Positions 61,318 to 64,000 of a DNA stretch of 64,000 bases are shown here, piece after piece. The position numbers were made by a program, and so were the translations under genes. The stretch is from Sulfurovum sp. (GTDB lineage Bacteria; Campylobacterota; Campylobacteria; Campylobacterales; Sulfurovaceae), in NCBI GenBank assembly GCA_016744875.1, contig JADGDL010000003.1, positions 32,670 to 96,669 of the forward strand. Direction: 5' to 3'. The notes under the pieces were generated by a model. It did no database searches, was not told the origin of the DNA, and worked only from the letters and a program-made list of their open reading frames with translations. Numbering within the stretch: position 1 is the stretch's first letter; the number at the start of each line of letters is the position of its first letter.

Positions 61318-62328
61318 ATGATATCTGTATTGATCTATCCATTTTTAATATCTCTATTGACACTTATGTTAATCACGTACTTCAGTCATAAACATAGCTT
61401 GTTCATGGATGATGCCGATCATGATAAACCACAAAACTTTCATTCGGAGTCTACCCCTAGATCTGGTGGGATAGGTATCATATTGGGTATGCTTTTTATC
61501 ATGCTATTCCCTCTTGGTATTAAGTTCATTCTCCCACTCACACTTGCATTTTTTTCTGGTATCTTTGAAGACTTTCACAACTCTTTAAGTCCTAAGCTTC
61601 GCCTCTCTTTGCAAGTTCTAGCAGCACTTAGTGCCATTTGGTTCACAGACTCGGTTGTAACCTATTTAGGGCTAGGCATATCCATGCCTTATGCGATCGC
61701 CATATTGTTTAGTACCTTTGCCATAGTAGGCATGATGAATGCAGTAAATATTATTGACGGATTCAATGGTCTTGCTTCAGGAATCATACTTCTTATACTT
61801 CTCTCCTTTGCTATTACTTCTTACGATCAGAATAATATGGAGGTTTTTACGATAGTACTTACTGCGGCAGGAGCAACCTTAGGTTTTTTTATACTTAATT
61901 TTCCAAAAGGAAAGATATTTTTAGGGGATGGAGGAGCTTATTTGCTTGGCTTTATCGTTGCTATCATTGGGATTTTCCTCGCAAGTAAATATGAAAGTGT
62001 AAGCCCATGGTACATTCTTGCTATATTTATTTATCCCGTTTGGGAAGTACTCTTTTCTATTATCAGAAAACTTTATATAGGGCTATCACCAATGAAACCT
62101 GATGCATATCATTTTCATATGCTTGTATACAGACAAGTCACTCACAGCAACCCATTAACATCTCTATTCATTATAGTATCCATCCTGCCATTTATGACTC
62201 TATCAACCATTTATCCAAACAAATCAATAACCAATATTGCTATAGCTTTCTGTTTTATTGTATTTTACTTAATACTTTATTATTATCTTTACAAAAAAGA
62301 TCTCAAAATTCTCCAAAAACCCCAGTAG
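61318..62328 (+). CDS. WecA/MraY-type sugar-phosphate transferase (GT4 membrane family)
   Basis: This 336-residue polytopic enzyme (about ten helices) moves a sugar phosphate from a UDP-sugar to a polyprenyl phosphate. The first cytoplasmic DDADHDKPQNFH, the NAVNIIDGFNGLASG motif and FPKGKIFLGDGGAYLLG are signatures. The late HFHMLVYRQ histidine motif indicates the WecA/WbpL subgroup rather than MraY. It starts at ATG 61318, since an in-frame TTG upstream has no support. It faces pglB end to end, so it may start a glycan used in protein or surface glycosylation. Confidence 0.85.
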   Translation: MISVLIYPFLISLLTLMLITYFSHKHSLFMDDADHDKPQNFHSESTPRSGGIGIILGMLFIMLFPLGIKFILPLTLAFFSGIFEDFHNSLSPKLRLSLQVLAALSAIWFTDSVVTYLGLGISMPYAIAILFSTFAIVGMMNAVNIIDGFNGLASGIILLILLSFAITSYDQNNMEVFTIVLTAAGATLGFFILNFPKGKIFLGDGGAYLLGFIVAIIGIFLASKYESVSPWYILAIFIYPVWEVLFSIIRKLYIGLSPMKPDAYHFHMLVYRQVTHSNPLTSLFIIVSILPFMTLSTIYPNKSITNIAIAFCFIVFYLILYYYLYKKDLKILQKPQ

Positions 62329-62339
62329 TACTTCTAAAA

Positions 62340-64000
62340 TTATTTTTTCAATTTATAGATTTTACTATATGGAGAGGAAACCACTAACTCAAAGAGGTTT
62401 TTATCATACTTCTCTAACATAAACATTTGCACATAAGTAGAATTAAACGTTTCAACGTCCATCACGACAAAGGTATTATAACTTTTCATATAGACAATAG
62501 CATACTCCCCATCAACATGATAGAGCTGAGACTGAAGATGTACTCTACCTTGTTTTGTATTTTGTGTTACAATAAAATTCTTCACATTCATTTTTTGCTT
62601 ACCTAACATCACTTTCCCACTCTTAGCATCAAAAGTAATACCATTTCGAAAAGCAATCAGTCCATCTTTATTACTCACAGCCTGTGTAGGATAAAATACT
62701 ATCTTTCTCTCTGCTTGACCTGTGGTCAGATCCAAGTTGCCAAATACGGCTACAGTAGGGAAAATACTTAACATTCTATATGGAAGATACAAATAAATAT
62801 CTCTCGTTTTTGTAGGAAGATCATACGTATTATTTTCGAGTTCAGAAAGAAGAATATTTGGATCCAACTGATCTTCTTTTCCATTTTTAAACATTGTATC
62901 GGCAATATTAGAATAATTAGAATCTACATAGGTTTCTACTGCAAGTCGACTTAAATTTATCGCCAGATCCGAAGATGTGGTCTGCATGATTTTTGAAATG
63001 ATAAAGTTATCATTCTGATGTTTACCCCCATCTATGATAGTATTGGTATTAGAATAGAACCACACTGGATATCCATAATCCCACCAAGTCAGAGTATAGT
63101 CTTTGTCCGTAGCTATTTCATCAAGTCTTGCCAGATCCTGTACTTCTGCTTTATTTAAAACCGTTGGAACTTTATACCCAACAATATGCATAATATTCGG
63201 ATACAGCATACTTGCAGTCAATATAGTCATAGCAATAATATAAATACTTTTTTTATTTGAAATGCTTGTAGTAATAACATGAAAAAGATAAATTGCAGAC
63301 ATAGCAGCAACAGGCACAGCATACACTGTAAACCTAAGTCCGCCCCATAATGCAAAAGCACCTATTCCTATAAGTGGTAAAGCCAATATGAATGCTCTAT
63401 GCTTTACTACTAAAAAAATATACCCAATAAATGAAACAATCACTCCTACTTGTGAACCTGATATACGATTGGCAAAGGTTTCGAAAGGAATTTTTCCAGC
63501 TTCCCTAATCGTCTGTTTTACACCATAAAAATGCAAACCTTCACTTGCTGTACCTGTTGAAATATAACTTGATACTTTCGCTATTATTAATCCAAAAACA
63601 TTTCCAAAATACATAAATAGCAAAAAAAGTATTCCCGATGCGATCATAAGTTTTTTCTGTTCTACAGATGATTTTGTCAGAACAAAATATAAAATAATGA
63701 CTACAGCTATTTTTATTAAATAACTCCATGGTGCTATCAAAAAAGGGAAAGGAACAAGAGCAACAAAAACCAAAACCATTGAAATATAAGTTGTTCTGTC
63801 ATAACGATGGTAAAACATCATATAAAGCGCATATATGATCCCCATTGCATACACAATCGATTTCCCTCCATCATAAAAAAATGGATAAAGTGCAATAGCT
63901 ATCGCAGCATATAGAGCAGCTCTAGGCGTAAAATCCATTGTACTTTTCATTAAAAAATAGAGTATGAACATAGGTGCCATAGCAGAGAACATATCTGTAT
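62340..64000 (-). CDS. pglB: Oligosaccharyltransferase PglB, C-terminal part (continues past the right edge)
   Basis: At least 553 codons of the STT3-family enzyme are present; the frame stays open at the edge and the N-terminal 150 or so residues lie outside. Several membrane helices are followed by the periplasmic domain with the catalytic/sequon-binding motif WWDYGYPV and DGGKHQNDN, as in Campylobacter lari PglB. It transfers a preassembled glycan from a lipid carrier to Asn in D/E-x-N-x-S/T sequons. The rest of a pgl locus may continue beyond the window. Confidence 0.92.
   Translation of the reverse strand, partial: TDMFSAMAPMFILYFLMKSTMDFTPRAALYAAIAIALYPFFYDGGKSIVYAMGIIYALYMMFYHRYDRTTYISMVLVFVALVPFPFLIAPWSYLIKIAVVIILYFVLTKSSVEQKKLMIASGILFLLFMYFGNVFGLIIAKVSSYISTGTASEGLHFYGVKQTIREAGKIPFETFANRISGSQVGVIVSFIGYIFLVVKHRAFILALPLIGIGAFALWGGLRFTVYAVPVAAMSAIYLFHVITTSISNKKSIYIIAMTILTASMLYPNIMHIVGYKVPTVLNKAEVQDLARLDEIATDKDYTLTWWDYGYPVWFYSNTNTIIDGGKHQNDNFIISKIMQTTSSDLAINLSRLAVETYVDSNYSNIADTMFKNGKEDQLDPNILLSELENNTYDLPTKTRDIYLYLPYRMLSIFPTVAVFGNLDLTTGQAERKIVFYPTQAVSNKDGLIAFRNGITFDAKSGKVMLGKQKMNVKNFIVTQNTKQGRVHLQSQLYHVDGEYAIVYMKSYNTFVVMDVETFNSTYVQMFMLEKYDKNLFELVVSSPYSKIYKLKK

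Overview
The window looks like a chromosomal segment of a member of the Campylobacterota (Epsilonproteobacteria), most like Sulfurovum and relatives. This placement is inference from gene content and low-GC codon use; no search was run. Pointers are a CiaB-like protein, a futalosine-pathway MqnA, a bacterial PglB oligosaccharyltransferase (cut by the right edge), a QueF of about 125 residues, separate but overlapping rpoB and rpoC, and a fumarate reductase-like flavoprotein/iron-sulfur pair. Gene density is high and no stretch longer than 300 bases lacks a gene. No CRISPR array, insertion sequence, transposase or prophage structural gene was seen.

Layout. 1-12.1 kb is mostly minus-strand housekeeping: the start of a response regulator, a Spy/CpxP-like protein, CiaB-like protein, RdgB, transketolase, polyprenyl synthase, shikimate kinase, PurN and the NAD(P)HX repair enzyme, with a YajR-like transporter and an SDR enzyme on plus. 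12.1-14.1 kb holds rpsU and a divergent AraC regulator/cupin pair. 14.2-19.5 kb is one plus-strand run: purT, a VKOR-thioredoxin protein, a D-2-hydroxyacid dehydrogenase, and a fumarate reductase-like flavoprotein and iron-sulfur subunit with no membrane anchor. 19.5-31.4 kb carries a membrane HExxH protein and leuC (minus), then an NFACT protein, cdsA, dxr, an RBBP9-type hydrolase, tsaD, gyrB, a degenerate GGDEF-EAL protein, queF, a stand-alone CI-type HTH protein and a DUF2853 protein (plus).

31.4-49.6 kb is the large minus-strand gene-expression cluster. In transcription order it reads tRNA-Thr, tRNA-Tyr, tRNA-Gly, tRNA-Thr, tuf, rpmG, tRNA-Trp, secE, nusG, rplK, rplA, rplJ, rplL, rpoB, rpoC, rpsL, rpsG, fusA. 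It starts at an excellent sigma-70 promoter and is punctuated by hairpins at the usual attenuation points.

49.7-64 kb contains yaaA, a small operon of unknown genes behind two Fur-box-like sites, a SUI1-family protein, a translationally coupled DUF255-DUF309-SagB trio, a DksA-like protein, a full-length CI-type repressor with an S24 domain, molybdenum cofactor genes (moeA, moaE, moaD), mqnA, gltX, a ComEA-like protein, a WecA/MraY-type transferase and pglB.

The most interesting system seen is a small predicted repressor circuit. The CI/S24 regulator at 56.3 kb faces a strong divergent promoter (TTGACA, 18 bp, TATAAT) that drives a 37-codon gene ending inside its own terminator. That promoter carries two operator-like sites. 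Nearly the same site, as a 27-bp palindrome, lies 25 kb away upstream of a second, truncated CI-type HTH paralogue at 30.8 kb. Other points of note are a fumarate reductase flavoprotein lacking the flavinylation histidine, a two-copy intergenic repeat with compensatory changes in its stem, and a partial duplication of the dxr start around a GC-rich insert.
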